Part shown: positions 44,606 to 53,371 of the stretch, piece by piece
How the letters are laid out: the number at the start of each line of letters is the position of its first letter
Position numbering within the stretch: the first letter of the stretch is position 1
NCBI RefSeq assembly: GCF_028464145.1
Contig: NZ_JAQPCG010000005.1
Span: 310,001-374,000, forward strand
Length of the DNA: 64,000 nucleotides
Source of the DNA: Maribacter sp. PR1
GTDB lineage: Bacteria > Bacteroidota > Bacteroidia > Flavobacteriales > Flavobacteriaceae
Reading direction: 5' to 3'
Program-made: the position numbers and the translations under genes
The notes under the pieces: model-generated
Databases searched by the model: none
What the model saw: only the letters and a program-made list of their open reading frames with translations
Told to the model about the DNA's origin: nothing

Positions 44606-45418
44606 ATGGAAAAAGATGCACAGGTATGGATAAATAAGGCAATAGACCTAGCCTTGGAATATGGGCCAAAATTGTTATTGGCTATTGTTATTTATATTGT
44701 AGGTTCTTGGATTATTAAAAAATTAATGAAGGTCCTAAGGAACGGTATGTCGCGCCAGGAATATGACAAATCGTTACAAAAGTTTTTATTGAGTCTTGCC
44801 AAATGGGCCTTGACCATTTTTCTGATTATCACGGTAATTTCTACCCTTGGTGTGGAAACAACCAGTTTGGCGGCGGTTATTGCAGCTGCTGGCTTGGCTA
44901 TAGGCCTCGCCTTACAAGGTTCTTTATCCAATTTTGCCGGAGGTGTTTTAATTATCATTTTCAAACCTTATAAAATTGGGGATTTAATTGAAGCTCAAGA
45001 TGAACTGGGTCACGTAAAGGAAATAGATATTTTTACGACCAAGTTGGTTACCCCTCAAAATAAATTGGCGATTATACCCAATGGGGCCATGGCCAATGGG
45101 AACATCGTTAATTATACAACGGAGGGTAAAATGCGTGTCGATACTGTAATTGGTGTTGGTTATGACGAGGATATTAAAAAAACAAAGGAGGTTTTAATGG
45201 AAGTTTTGACCTCAAACCCCAAAGTTCTATCAGACCCAGCTCCATCTGTAAATGTTTCTGAATTAGCGGATAGTTCGGTCAATTTTGCTGTAAGGCCTTA
45301 TTGCAAACCAGAAGACTATTGGAGTGTTTATTTTGGAACGATGGAAGGTTGTAAAATAGCGCTGGACAAGGCTGGTATTGAGATTCCTTATCCACATGAA
45401 GTTCAAATAAATAAATAA
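44606..45418 (+). CDS. Small-conductance mechanosensitive channel (MscS family)
   Basis: A 270-residue channel that opens under membrane tension to release solutes after osmotic downshift. Three helices are visible: residues 15-34, 60-83 and the pore helix TM3 around 90-130, with its Ala/Gly pattern VIAAAGLAIGLALQGSLSNFAGG. The beta domain with FKPYKIGDLIEAQDELG and the alpha/beta end VDTVIGVGYDEDIKKTKEVL follow. Length is close to the 286 residues of Escherichia coli MscS. It is not clearly part of the DUF4252 operon, being 154 bp apart. A palindromic terminator follows. Confidence 0.95.
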   Translation: MEKDAQVWINKAIDLALEYGPKLLLAIVIYIVGSWIIKKLMKVLRNGMSRQEYDKSLQKFLLSLAKWALTIFLIITVISTLGVETTSLAAVIAAAGLAIGLALQGSLSNFAGGVLIIIFKPYKIGDLIEAQDELGHVKEIDIFTTKLVTPQNKLAIIPNGAMANGNIVNYTTEGKMRVDTVIGVGYDEDIKKTKEVLMEVLTSNPKVLSDPAPSVNVSELADSSVNFAVRPYCKPEDYWSVYFGTMEGCKIALDKAGIEIPYPHEVQINK

Positions 45419-45424
45419 TGAACA

Positions 45425-45455
45425 AAAAGGGCCGATGATCATCGGCTCTTTTTTT
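45425..45455. terminator. Bidirectional terminator between mscS and purB
   Basis: The perfect palindrome GCCGATGATCATCGGC is flanked by A5 and T7 runs. It lies between convergent mscS and purB, and its right edge touches the purB stop at 45454. Confidence 0.85.
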
Positions 45456-46797
45456 AGATTCCCGTATAATTACTTGGGGTAATTTCCTTTAATTCCTTTT
45501 TTATTTCGTCCGATATATCCAAGGTTTCAATAAAGGACGCAATTGATTTTTGGTTGATTTTATCGTTGGTTCTTGTCAATCCTTTTAAGGCCTCATAGGG
45601 GTTTGGATACCCTTCTCTTCTTAAAATTGTCTGTATGGCTTCAGCAACTACTGGCCAGTTATTCTCCAAATCCTGCTCAAATTTCTCTTTATTCAACAGC
45701 AACTTGTTCAGACCTTTTAAAGTCGATAAAAAGGCGATAATCGTATGTGCAAAAGGAACCCCTACATTTCTTAATACGGTACTATCCGTTAAATCTCTTT
45801 GAAGTCTGGATACCGGTAGTTTAGCGGATAAATGTTCAAAAAGTGCATTTGCAATGCCCAGATTACCTTCGGAGTTCTCAAAGTCGATTGGATTTACTTT
45901 ATGGGGCATGGCAGAGGAACCTACTTCCCCAGCTTTTATTTTTTGCTTGAAATAATCCATGGAAACGTAGGTCCAAAAGTCCCTGTCCAAATCCAGGATT
46001 ATGGTATTGATGCGCTTTAAGGTATCGAACAATGCGGCCATGTGGTCGTAATGCTCTATTTGTGTGGTTGGAAAGGAATGGTGCAACCCCAGCTTCTCCT
46101 GTACAAATTGCGAACCAAATGCCTTCCAATCAATTTTTGGGTAAGCTACTTTGTGCGCATTGTAATTACCCGTGGCTCCACCAAATTTGGCGGCACTTGG
46201 TATATCGTTTAGAAGATTAAATTGTTCCTTTAGTCTAACAACAAAAACCTCGATTTCTTTTCCTAACCGGGTAGGGGAGGCCGGCTGACCGTGAGTTCTG
46301 GCCAACATGGGAATATTATTCCATTCTGCCGCTAAGCTTTCCAACTTTTTTAGGACATTTAAGTATTCTGGGACATACACATCGTTCATGGCCTCTTTTA
46401 TGGAAAGCGGAATAGCAGTATTGTTTATGTCCTGGGAGGTCAACCCGAAATGAATGAATTCTTTAAAGGATGAAAGGTCTAATTTATCGAAAGCTTTTTT
46501 TATGAAATACTCTACCGCTTTTACGTCATGGTTGGTGGTTTTTTCTATTTCCTTAATGTCGGATGCATCCCGGGCATCAAAGTTTTCATATATGTCACGA
46601 AGTACAGAAAATTTGGAGGTGTCAAAAGACGAAAGCTGCGGCAATGGTATTTCACAAAGCGCGATAAAATATTCTATCTCAACTCTGACCCTGTATTTTA
46701 TTAAGGCTTCCTCAGAGAAATAAGGGGCCAATTTTTCGATTTTATTTCTATAGCGACCATCTATGGGAGATATAGCATTTAGCACATTCAGAGCCAT
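45454..46797 (-). CDS. purB: Adenylosuccinate lyase
   Basis: PurB acts twice in purine synthesis: SAICAR to AICAR and adenylosuccinate to AMP. The fumarase/aspartase-superfamily signature GSSAMPHKVNPIDFENSEGN is near residue 293, with the catalytic Ser, and the His motif ARTHGQPASPTRLGKE near 165. Length is 447 residues, normal for the class. A strong promoter lies just upstream (46821-46850). The next gene on the same strand is of unknown function. Confidence 0.97.
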   Translation of the reverse strand: MALNVLNAISPIDGRYRNKIEKLAPYFSEEALIKYRVRVEIEYFIALCEIPLPQLSSFDTSKFSVLRDIYENFDARDASDIKEIEKTTNHDVKAVEYFIKKAFDKLDLSSFKEFIHFGLTSQDINNTAIPLSIKEAMNDVYVPEYLNVLKKLESLAAEWNNIPMLARTHGQPASPTRLGKEIEVFVVRLKEQFNLLNDIPSAAKFGGATGNYNAHKVAYPKIDWKAFGSQFVQEKLGLHHSFPTTQIEHYDHMAALFDTLKRINTIILDLDRDFWTYVSMDYFKQKIKAGEVGSSAMPHKVNPIDFENSEGNLGIANALFEHLSAKLPVSRLQRDLTDSTVLRNVGVPFAHTIIAFLSTLKGLNKLLLNKEKFEQDLENNWPVVAEAIQTILRREGYPNPYEALKGLTRTNDKINQKSIASFIETLDISDEIKKELKEITPSNYTGI

Positions 46798-46820
46798 AAT
46801 TTTGTGTTTATTGAAAAGGG

Positions 46821-46850
46821 CAAAGATACCGAATAGTGGCTGAGTTCAAA
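46821..46850 (-). promoter_or_regulatory. Bacteroidota promoter for purB
   Basis: Read on the minus strand: TTTG (46850-46847), 18 bp, TATCTTTG (46828-46821). Transcription should start near 46815, giving a leader of about 18 nt before the purB ATG. This places purB in its own transcript, not under the 46909 gene. Confidence 0.7.
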
Positions 46851-46908
46851 ATAGTTCTATGAACTAAATTCTATGGTATTCATAAATAGTTTTTTCCAAA
46901 GTGAATCT

Positions 46909-47469
46909 TTAATTTAACTTTTTCAAGACCATTCTTGCACGGGCTTGGTAGGCCGCGCTTCCATTGGCATAGTTTTGTTCCAATATCATTTTTAATTCGG
47001 GATGAATCCATTCAAACTTTTGTCCCAATAAGAACAAGCTGGTCATAGAATAAGCCTTGGCTGCCACTTTATGTTCTCCAATCAACCAATCAAAACATGC
47101 TGTTGTTATTTTATTCAAATGAGTTTCATTGATATGTTTTTGACTTTCATTGGGTGTATTAGAAAAATAGGATTGAACTAGAAGTTCACAAATTTTGGCC
47201 AATGGGCGAACAGAGGAATCTAAATTGACTTTAGTAATTATTTTCGTAAAATTGTTCAAATAAGGATAAAGTATGGAACTGCGTTTTTTAAATGAAAATT
47301 CTAATATCCAGCTGGCTTTACAGGAAATAGGGTCTTCTTCAAGATGTATAATTTCAATTAAAGAAAGTATTAAATCTTCATTAGACAGGACAACCTCTGC
47401 CATTTCTGACCTACTTTTACGGGAACTATCAACGTAATTTAACGCTTTGTATAAATCACTTTTAATCAT
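46909..47469 (-). CDS. Helical protein of unknown function
   Basis: A 186-residue, almost all-helical cytoplasmic protein with an irregular HEAT-like helix-turn-helix pattern (EVVLSNEDLILSLIEIIHLEE, SCKASWILEFSFKKRSS, HKVAAKAYSMTSLFLLGQKF). No catalytic motif is visible. Similar genes next to purB in flavobacteria may carry 'adenylosuccinate lyase' as a name; the sequence has none of the lyase motifs, so that would be a transferred error. It starts 35 bp from the divergent c-heme protein gene. Function unknown. Confidence 0.78.
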   Translation of the reverse strand: MIKSDLYKALNYVDSSRKSRSEMAEVVLSNEDLILSLIEIIHLEEDPISCKASWILEFSFKKRSSILYPYLNNFTKIITKVNLDSSVRPLAKICELLVQSYFSNTPNESQKHINETHLNKITTACFDWLIGEHKVAAKAYSMTSLFLLGQKFEWIHPELKMILEQNYANGSAAYQARARMVLKKLN

Positions 47470-47504
47470 ACCATAGTAAATTTATAAATAAATAAAATCA
47501 GCAA

Positions 47505-47978
47505 ATGAAAATCCTTAAAAAAGTATTAATAGGTCTTTTGGTGCTCTTCATAGCCATTCAATTCTACAGACCGGAAAAAAATATTTCAAAAAAAAACGAT
47601 ACCGCTGCATTTATGCAGGAAACGAACCCTCCTGAAGAAGTACGCACCATACTTAAAACTACCTGTTTTGACTGCCATAGCAACAATACTGTGTATCCAT
47701 GGTATGATAATATCGCACCAATTTCTTTTTGGTTGGCGGATCATATTGAGGAGGGCAAATCCGAATTGAATTTTTCCGAATGGGCAACTTATTCGGATAA
47801 AAAAAAGGATCATAAGCTAGAGGAGCTTTATGAAGAAACCGAAAAGAGGGCGATGCCGCTGAAGGAATACACCTGGACCCACGAAGAGGCAAGGCTTACA
47901 CAGGCCCAAATTGATGCCGTAGTGAAATGGGCAAAAAGTACTAGGTCGCTTTATCAATTAGGGAATCAACCAAAGTAG
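47505..47978 (+). CDS. Membrane-anchored heme-binding protein (haem_bd, CxxCH)
   Basis: A 157-residue exported protein with an N-terminal hydrophobic anchor (residues 3-21) and one c-type heme motif CFDCH near residue 58, followed by NNTVYPWYDNIAPISFWLADH. Met or His of MPLKEYTWTH is a possible sixth ligand. The family (PF14376) is annotated as heme-binding and is common in Bacteroidota. It may be an electron-transfer protein; there is no partner nearby. Its 3' end overlaps the convergent sirtuin gene by 38 bp. Confidence 0.88.
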   Translation: MKILKKVLIGLLVLFIAIQFYRPEKNISKKNDTAAFMQETNPPEEVRTILKTTCFDCHSNNTVYPWYDNIAPISFWLADHIEEGKSELNFSEWATYSDKKKDHKLEELYEETEKRAMPLKEYTWTHEEARLTQAQIDAVVKWAKSTRSLYQLGNQPK

Positions 47979-48633
47979 GAACACCTTCTACAGCAGTTTT
48001 AGGCATAACCTCAAGGTTGGGCATACTATGCTTATCTATGCTAGGTTTGGGGTCAATAAAGTAAATAGGAGTGCCACGGTCTATAAAATTAATAAGACTG
48101 GCAGCCGGGTAAACTTGCATGGAAGTGCCAATGATTATCAAGATATCTGCTTTTTGGGTAATTTTTATGGCAAAATCTAACATAGGTACAGCTTCTCCGA
48201 ACCAAACAATGTGTGGCCTTAACTGATAACCATGCTCACATAAATCTCCTAAATGAATATCTTTTTTCCAGATTATTTCTTGAGTACTATACTTCGTACT
48301 CCTTGCTTTAAGTAGTTCACCGTGTAGATGTAGGACGTTTGTGCTTCCTGCTCTTTCATGTAAATCATCCACATTTTGAGTGATAATATGAACATCGTAG
48401 TAATGTTCCAATCTGCTTAATGCCTGATGTGCGAGATTAGGTTCCACTTCTAACAATTGCCTTCTTCGTTGATTATAAAAATCCAAAACTAATTCCGGAT
48501 TTCTTTCAAAAGCTTCTGGAGTCGCCACTTCCATAACGTCGTGGCCTTCCCAAAGACCATCGGCATCCCTAAAAGTCTTTAGACCGCTCTCTGCACTTAT
48601 TCCGGCCCCAGTGAGTACAACTATGTTTCTCAT
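47941..48633 (-). CDS. cobB: Sirtuin-type NAD-dependent protein deacylase, lacking most zinc cysteines
   Basis: A 230-residue class III sirtuin that removes acyl groups from lysine with NAD+. NAD-binding GAGISAESGLKTFRD (9-23), TQNVDDLHERAG (85-96) and catalytic His104 (LHGELLKA) are present. Tyr53 and Arg56 (FYNQRRRQL) are the desuccinylase/deacylase pair known from CobB and SIRT5. Sirtuins usually have four zinc-binding Cys after the catalytic His; here RSTKYS and LCEHGY leave only Cys132, so the zinc ribbon is probably lost. A TATTTTTG box lies upstream at 48649-48656. The gene overlaps the heme protein gene end by 38 bp. Confidence 0.93.
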   Translation of the reverse strand: MRNIVVLTGAGISAESGLKTFRDADGLWEGHDVMEVATPEAFERNPELVLDFYNQRRRQLLEVEPNLAHQALSRLEHYYDVHIITQNVDDLHERAGSTNVLHLHGELLKARSTKYSTQEIIWKKDIHLGDLCEHGYQLRPHIVWFGEAVPMLDFAIKITQKADILIIIGTSMQVYPAASLINFIDRGTPIYFIDPKPSIDKHSMPNLEVMPKTAVEGVPTLVDSLIDKAT

Positions 48634-48648
48634 AAATACCTTTTACCC

Positions 48649-48656
48649 CAAAAATA
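48649..48656 (-). promoter_or_regulatory. Candidate -7 box for the sirtuin gene
   Basis: On the minus strand this reads TATTTTTG, 16 bp upstream of the sirtuin ATG at 48633. The -33 position does not match TTG. Confidence 0.4.
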
Positions 48657-48678
48657 TACTTTTTATTATCTTGGTTAT

Positions 48679-49335
48679 ATGGGAGACATTGAACTTTTGA
48701 CCTATCTGGAAGGTTTTATTTCGGAGGAAAGAAAAGATCGGTTTATATCTATTTTAAAAAATAGGACTAAATATATAACAGTAGCCATAGAGGATGTGTA
48801 TCAAATGCATAATACGAGTGCGGTTATCCGAAGCTGTGAGTCTTTTGGTATTCAAGAGGCTCACGTCATTGAGGGAAGATTTGGAAAGCGATTGGATAAA
48901 AACATTGCCATGGGAGCCCAGCAGTGGGTCGATATAAGTAGGTACGCCACTTCAACTGAGGCCATAGACATTTTAAAAAGGGATGGATATAAAATTGTGG
49001 CAACAAGCCCGCATGCGGACAGTTCTTTGCTTACCGATTTTCAGTTGAACTCCCCAGTTGTACTGTTTTTTGGTACGGAGAAGGAAGGTCTAAGCACAGA
49101 GGTTTTGGATAAAGCTGATATGTCACTAAAGATTCCTATGGTAGGTTTCACCGAAAGTCTCAATATCTCGGTTTCTGCAGCTATAATCCTTCAAGATTTG
49201 ACTTCAAAGTTGCGGAAAAGTAAACTTTCTTGGCGATTAACAGATGAAGAAATTATTCAGAAACGGTTGGATTGGACCAAAAAATCCATCAAGAGTATCG
49301 AGGAAATTCTGATAAGATTTTACCAACCGGAATAA
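48679..49335 (+). CDS. SPOUT-class tRNA/rRNA 2'-O-methyltransferase, TrmH family
   Basis: A 218-residue RNA ribose methylase with a trefoil-knot SPOUT fold. Motif 1 MHNTSAVIRSCESFGI (about 39-54, with catalytic Asn and Arg), motif 2 LFFGTEKEGLS near 135 and motif 3 ESLNISVSAAIIL near 165 are all intact. The N-terminal helix and C-terminal RLDWTKKSIKSI extension fit TrmH (Gm18 of tRNA) more than the larger rRNA RlmB type, which has a separate N-domain. Exact target not proven. It is divergent from the sirtuin gene. Confidence 0.9.
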   Translation: MGDIELLTYLEGFISEERKDRFISILKNRTKYITVAIEDVYQMHNTSAVIRSCESFGIQEAHVIEGRFGKRLDKNIAMGAQQWVDISRYATSTEAIDILKRDGYKIVATSPHADSSLLTDFQLNSPVVLFFGTEKEGLSTEVLDKADMSLKIPMVGFTESLNISVSAAIILQDLTSKLRKSKLSWRLTDEEIIQKRLDWTKKSIKSIEEILIRFYQPE

Positions 49336-49379
49336 AATTTTTACTACTTTAGAAGAACAACCAACTAATTGAATAACAA

Positions 49380-49907
49380 ATGACTACGCTAATCTACATT
49401 ATTATCGCAATTCTTGTACTGGTACTTTTATTGGCTGTAATTGCCCCAAAAAACTATGATGTATCTCGAAGTATTAAAATTAAAAGTTCAAAGGACAAAA
49501 TTTGGCCGTATTTAAAGTTTCTGGAAAAACAAAGGGAATGGTCGCCATGGGCCAAAAAAGACCCTGATATGGATACAAAACTGACCGGTACCGATGGAGA
49601 AGTGGGAGCTATTAGTTACTGGAATGGTAACAAAGAAGTAGGGGAGGGGGAGCAAGAAATAACGGGTTTGGTTGAAGGTGAAAGAGCCGAAGGGAAACTA
49701 CGTTTCTTTAAACCTATGAAATCACAGTCGGACTGTTATTTAATACTCGACGAATCCTCCTCGGAAAATAGCAAGGTAACCTGGGGTTTTAAGGGTAAAA
49801 GTTCATTTCCTTTCAGTGTAATGCTTCTTTTCATGAGTATGGACAAAATGGTGGGAAAGGACTTTGAAGAGGGCTTGCAAATGCTCAAAAATAAGATGGA
49901 GTCTTAA
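49380..49907 (+). CDS. SRPBCC (START-like) domain protein
   Basis: A 175-residue protein with an N-terminal membrane helix (residues 3-22) and a polyketide-cyclase/START-like domain: DVSRSIKIKSSKDKIWPYLK, REWSPWAKKDPDMD, GTDGEVGAISYW and SKVTWGFKGKSSFPF. Such domains bind hydrophobic ligands. No enzyme motif is visible. It follows the TrmH-family gene by 44 bp on the same strand. Function unknown. Confidence 0.85.
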   Translation: MTTLIYIIIAILVLVLLLAVIAPKNYDVSRSIKIKSSKDKIWPYLKFLEKQREWSPWAKKDPDMDTKLTGTDGEVGAISYWNGNKEVGEGEQEITGLVEGERAEGKLRFFKPMKSQSDCYLILDESSSENSKVTWGFKGKSSFPFSVMLLFMSMDKMVGKDFEEGLQMLKNKMES

Positions 49908-49917
49908 GCTGATTTAA

Positions 49918-50739
49918 TTAAATATAGAAAATCGATGCCTCGGCCCTTGCCCAAAATCTTATGGGTAAAATAGTGGTTCCAATTCCTTTGGAAACATACA
50001 TAGAAATTTCCTTGGTTTTATACCATCCTTTCAAATAAATACCACTGCCTGAAGGTTTAAACAACTCCTTTCCAAAGAAGGTAATCTGTCCTCCGTGGGT
50101 ATGTCCAGATAGGATACATTTTATATTTAGATATTGTTCACTATTTTGTTCACCAATGGTATCACTATATTCTGGACAATGATTAAGGACAACAGTTTCT
50201 AAACTTTTATCATTAAGGGTTGAAATTGATTTCGCAAAATCCGCATTGCCACCCACGAAATCATCAATTCCTAAAATATTAATTTTCCTATGGCCTTTTA
50301 TAAGCTCGTAATTTTGGTTGATCAGGACTATACCGTTATACCTTTTTACGATTGTTTTAAAATCCTCTAGAGGTACTTTTCCGCTATACTCTTTATTACC
50401 GTAAATGAAAATTTTAGGGATTTTGTCATCGAAAAGGCCCAAATATTCATTCAATAAGTTTAACCGACTTTTTCTTGTTATGGTGTCCCCGGTAAAAAGC
50501 AAAGCATCGGGCATTAGGTCGTTTACCTTTTCCGCAATCGAAGTAAGTGCGGAATGTACTTCCCTCAAATGTATATCTGATAATTGTACAAGCTTGATTT
50601 TCTCCTGTCCACCATCTGACAAATCAAAATCTGTCCACTGAATTATATATTTTTCAAACCAAAAAGCGTCTAAAACTATTAAACCACTTAAACCTAGTAT
50701 ATATGCAAATAGCCTTTTAAAAAATGTTCGTCTTCTCAT
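49918..50739 (-). CDS. Membrane-anchored calcineurin-like metallophosphoesterase with altered GNH motif
   Basis: A 273-residue YkuE-like phosphoesterase with an N-terminal membrane helix (residues 10-28). Metal-site motifs are QLSDIHLREVH (52-62), FTGDTI (82-87), GNKEYSG (114-120), NHCPEY and SGHTHGGQITFFGKE. The third motif is normally GNH[DE]; here Lys116 replaces the His that helps bind the scissile phosphate. Activity may be changed or the flavobacterial branch may differ. In the family, members act on lipid phosphates such as UDP-diacylglucosamine. It is 43 bp downstream of the amylase gene. Confidence 0.87.
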   Translation of the reverse strand: MRRRTFFKRLFAYILGLSGLIVLDAFWFEKYIIQWTDFDLSDGGQEKIKLVQLSDIHLREVHSALTSIAEKVNDLMPDALLFTGDTITRKSRLNLLNEYLGLFDDKIPKIFIYGNKEYSGKVPLEDFKTIVKRYNGIVLINQNYELIKGHRKINILGIDDFVGGNADFAKSISTLNDKSLETVVLNHCPEYSDTIGEQNSEQYLNIKCILSGHTHGGQITFFGKELFKPSGSGIYLKGWYKTKEISMYVSKGIGTTILPIRFWARAEASIFYI

Positions 50740-50782
50740 TCAAATTTCTCACCATCAATCTAATACCCTTAACCAAATTACT

Positions 50783-52477
50783 TTATTCCTTTACTTCAAG
50801 TAAGGCAATATCATAATTATTATCTAGCATCACTTTTCCGTTTTGCACCGTCACCTCCGTTTGTGAATAGGTATCGTAAAGTATTGTTCCATCGCCAAAA
50901 AATCCTTTTACCCAAAGTGATTTTTTACCATTTGGCAAGTCTAACCCCACTACAACTTTATCCCTGATATCTCCGTTCATATAGGTTCTGCCAAAGGTAT
51001 ATGGGGCTTTGGCCAATCTACGATGCCTCCCCGCGCCAATAGCGATATGATTATTTCTGAATTTACCTAACTTTCTCCAGTGGGCCAAAATATCCTGTTT
51101 TTGCTCAAGGGAATCCAATTCTTCCCAATTCATAAAGGAACGTAGGGTAGCGTCTCCTTCTGTGCTATCAATGACCAAACTTCTTGCCGTTTCATCACCA
51201 TAGTATATCTGTGAGGCTCCAGGAGTAAGTAATAGCACATTAGCAGCCCTTTTAGGGTGCTGTCTTTCTTTATCAAACGGACTGCCATCATCATGGGAGG
51301 TCAAGTAGTTTAAGATACTTTTACCTTTTAATTTGGTACGTAACAGTTTATTGTATTTGTTGAAAATAGAATCATACGCTTTTGTAGCGTCAGCCTTAAG
51401 TTCAAAGTTGATGAGACTTTTAAAACCGTTGTCAAAGTAGTCTACTTTTTTATCTCCAAAGTCGTAATTCCTACCATTGGAAATACCATAACCATAAACT
51501 TCCCCCACCATGTAGAAAGGTGAATCATCCAAAACGGAATTAGGATGCTTTCTTTTCCAGGTCTCAAAGGCATAGGAGGCTTCTTTTTCCAAATCCGCCC
51601 ATGCATTTTCGTTTACATGTTTCACCGTATCCACCCTAAAACCATCAACACCAAATTCATGGATGTAATCCGTTAACCATTTAATAATGTAAAATCGGGG
51701 TGCTCTGGGGTATCCGGTACGTTCAAAAAATAATTGAAGTTCGTCCAATTCCTCACTTAGTCTTCCTTCCTTTTTCCACTTGGCCAATAAATGGTCCGGT
51801 AGGTTTACATTTTCATCACTACGGGTAATTATATCAGGTAGATTATTCACCAAGGTGCAATCGGTTGTATTTTCATAATTGGTAAATTGGCAAGTAGGTT
51901 CGGTAATTACCCACTCTTCTGGCCACACGGGATCTTCATCTGTAACTGGGCCTGTGTGATTTAAAACAACATCCATCAAAATCCGTATTCCATGCTCATG
52001 AGCTGTTTTAATAAGTTCTTCTAAATCTTTGTTAGTTCCAAAATTAGGGTCTAGTGCTGTCCAGTCTTTTGCCCAATATCCATGGTAGGCATACGTATTA
52101 CCGGTCCCTTCATCCGTATCTCCATGAATTTGCTCAACAACTGGAGTAAACCAGATTGCATTTACTCCTAGCTCATTAAAATAGCCCTCCTTGATTTTTT
52201 CGGTAATTCCTTGGATATCACCCCCCAAAAAACCTCTCAACTTTCCTGTTGTATTATCTCGCCCAAAATTCAGGTCATTTTCTGGATTTCCATTGTTGAA
52301 CCTATCGGTCATTAAGAAATAAATGTTGGCACCTTCCCAAGCGAAGGGTTTTTTTACTTGGGAAATAGAGGTATCCTCGTTACTTGCGATTACTTTGACT
52401 GTTTCTTTTTTTTCCATTTTACAGGAAAGGAACAGTAAAGAAAGAAACAGGGTGAAAAAGGTGTGTTTCATTTGCAT
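50783..52477 (-). CDS. Secreted GH13 alpha-amylase-family lipoprotein
   Basis: A 564-residue glycoside hydrolase of family 13. The signal MKHTFFTLFLSLLFLSC gives a lipoprotein (Cys at residue 19). Catalytic blocks in order are DVVLNHTGP, the nucleophile Asp in DGFRVDTVKH, the general acid Glu in YMVGEVYGYG and the transition-state Asp in LTSHDDGSP. The C-terminal beta domain starts near residue 470. It cleaves alpha-1,4-glucan or related oligosaccharides. No SusC/D pair is nearby, so it is not part of a polysaccharide utilisation locus here. It is followed by the metallophosphoesterase and preceded by a CarboxypepD_reg protein. Confidence 0.92.
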   Translation of the reverse strand: MQMKHTFFTLFLSLLFLSCKMEKKETVKVIASNEDTSISQVKKPFAWEGANIYFLMTDRFNNGNPENDLNFGRDNTTGKLRGFLGGDIQGITEKIKEGYFNELGVNAIWFTPVVEQIHGDTDEGTGNTYAYHGYWAKDWTALDPNFGTNKDLEELIKTAHEHGIRILMDVVLNHTGPVTDEDPVWPEEWVITEPTCQFTNYENTTDCTLVNNLPDIITRSDENVNLPDHLLAKWKKEGRLSEELDELQLFFERTGYPRAPRFYIIKWLTDYIHEFGVDGFRVDTVKHVNENAWADLEKEASYAFETWKRKHPNSVLDDSPFYMVGEVYGYGISNGRNYDFGDKKVDYFDNGFKSLINFELKADATKAYDSIFNKYNKLLRTKLKGKSILNYLTSHDDGSPFDKERQHPKRAANVLLLTPGASQIYYGDETARSLVIDSTEGDATLRSFMNWEELDSLEQKQDILAHWRKLGKFRNNHIAIGAGRHRRLAKAPYTFGRTYMNGDIRDKVVVGLDLPNGKKSLWVKGFFGDGTILYDTYSQTEVTVQNGKVMLDNNYDIALLEVKE

Positions 52478-52522
52478 TTTGTATTTGGTTAAAGCTATAA
52501 AATGCAGATGGAAGTCGAAAAT

Positions 52523-53293
52523 TTATTTTTTTCTATTCAGGACCTTAAACTCTTCATAGCAACTACTAATTGCATCTAAAATCTGAAGGTCATTGGCAGT
52601 GGTAATAAAGGACTTTGAATAATTACAATTATTAAGTATGTCCTGAATATCCATCTTATCCAATTGTAGAAGCTCCATCAAGGTTTCTCGGTCGAATTTT
52701 GAGGCGAGTAAATCCCTTATTTGGTCATCCTCTTTCATTTGCCTTAATTTTCGCATTTGATTGGGTTTTTTACCAAATAAGTTTCTTAGTAAATCGGCAG
52801 GGTTTAAAATTGCACCCAATACTTTTGTAACGGCACTGGGGTTTTTGTTTCCTCCCTCATATCCTACGGATAAGCCGGATATGCTATATTGATACGCATT
52901 ATTAATAGGAAGGTTTTTTACGTCAATCTCCAAGTATCCCGTTAGTTGATAGGGTCTAACAATAACTTCTTCGAGTGCGTAGGCCAATTCGGTAAGGGCT
53001 ATCTCCGTATTTTCAAATTTGAACATATCGTTGGTAACCCTTATTTTCTGGGATTTAAAACCTAAATATGAAAAATATAATGTGTCATTGACTGCAGCAG
53101 AAATTGAAAATTGGCCATCCTCATTGGTGATGGTGCCCACTACCTGATTTAGGTTGACCACATGGACACTCTCCATGGGAGCATCAGTCTGTGCGTTTTT
53201 CACAATGGCTTTAATGATATCGACTTCAGGAAGATCCTGTGAGAAGCCTAGTAGACTACAAAAACAAAAAATCCCTACAAAAATACTACGCAT
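52523..53293 (-). CDS. Exported carboxypeptidase-like regulatory domain protein
   Basis: A 256-residue exported protein with signal peptide ending near LGFSQ (residue 19). The first domain (24-110) is a CarboxypepD_reg beta-sandwich: AIVKNAQTDAPMESVHVVN, GTITNEDGQFSISA and LYFSYLGFKSQKIRV, as found at the N-terminus of TonB receptors, but no receptor follows. The rest (120-256) is helical with charged repeats (NQMRKLRQMKEDDQIRDLLA). Its function is unknown; it may be an envelope scaffold. It is 45 bp upstream of the amylase gene. Confidence 0.85.
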   Translation of the reverse strand: MRSIFVGIFCFCSLLGFSQDLPEVDIIKAIVKNAQTDAPMESVHVVNLNQVVGTITNEDGQFSISAAVNDTLYFSYLGFKSQKIRVTNDMFKFENTEIALTELAYALEEVIVRPYQLTGYLEIDVKNLPINNAYQYSISGLSVGYEGGNKNPSAVTKVLGAILNPADLLRNLFGKKPNQMRKLRQMKEDDQIRDLLASKFDRETLMELLQLDKMDIQDILNNCNYSKSFITTANDLQILDAISSCYEEFKVLNRKK

Positions 53294-53371
53294 AAACCTT
53301 CTGGCTGAAAAATTAAAGGTACAAACAAAATAAAAAAATACGCCGAAGCGTATTTTTTAATATACAATTAA

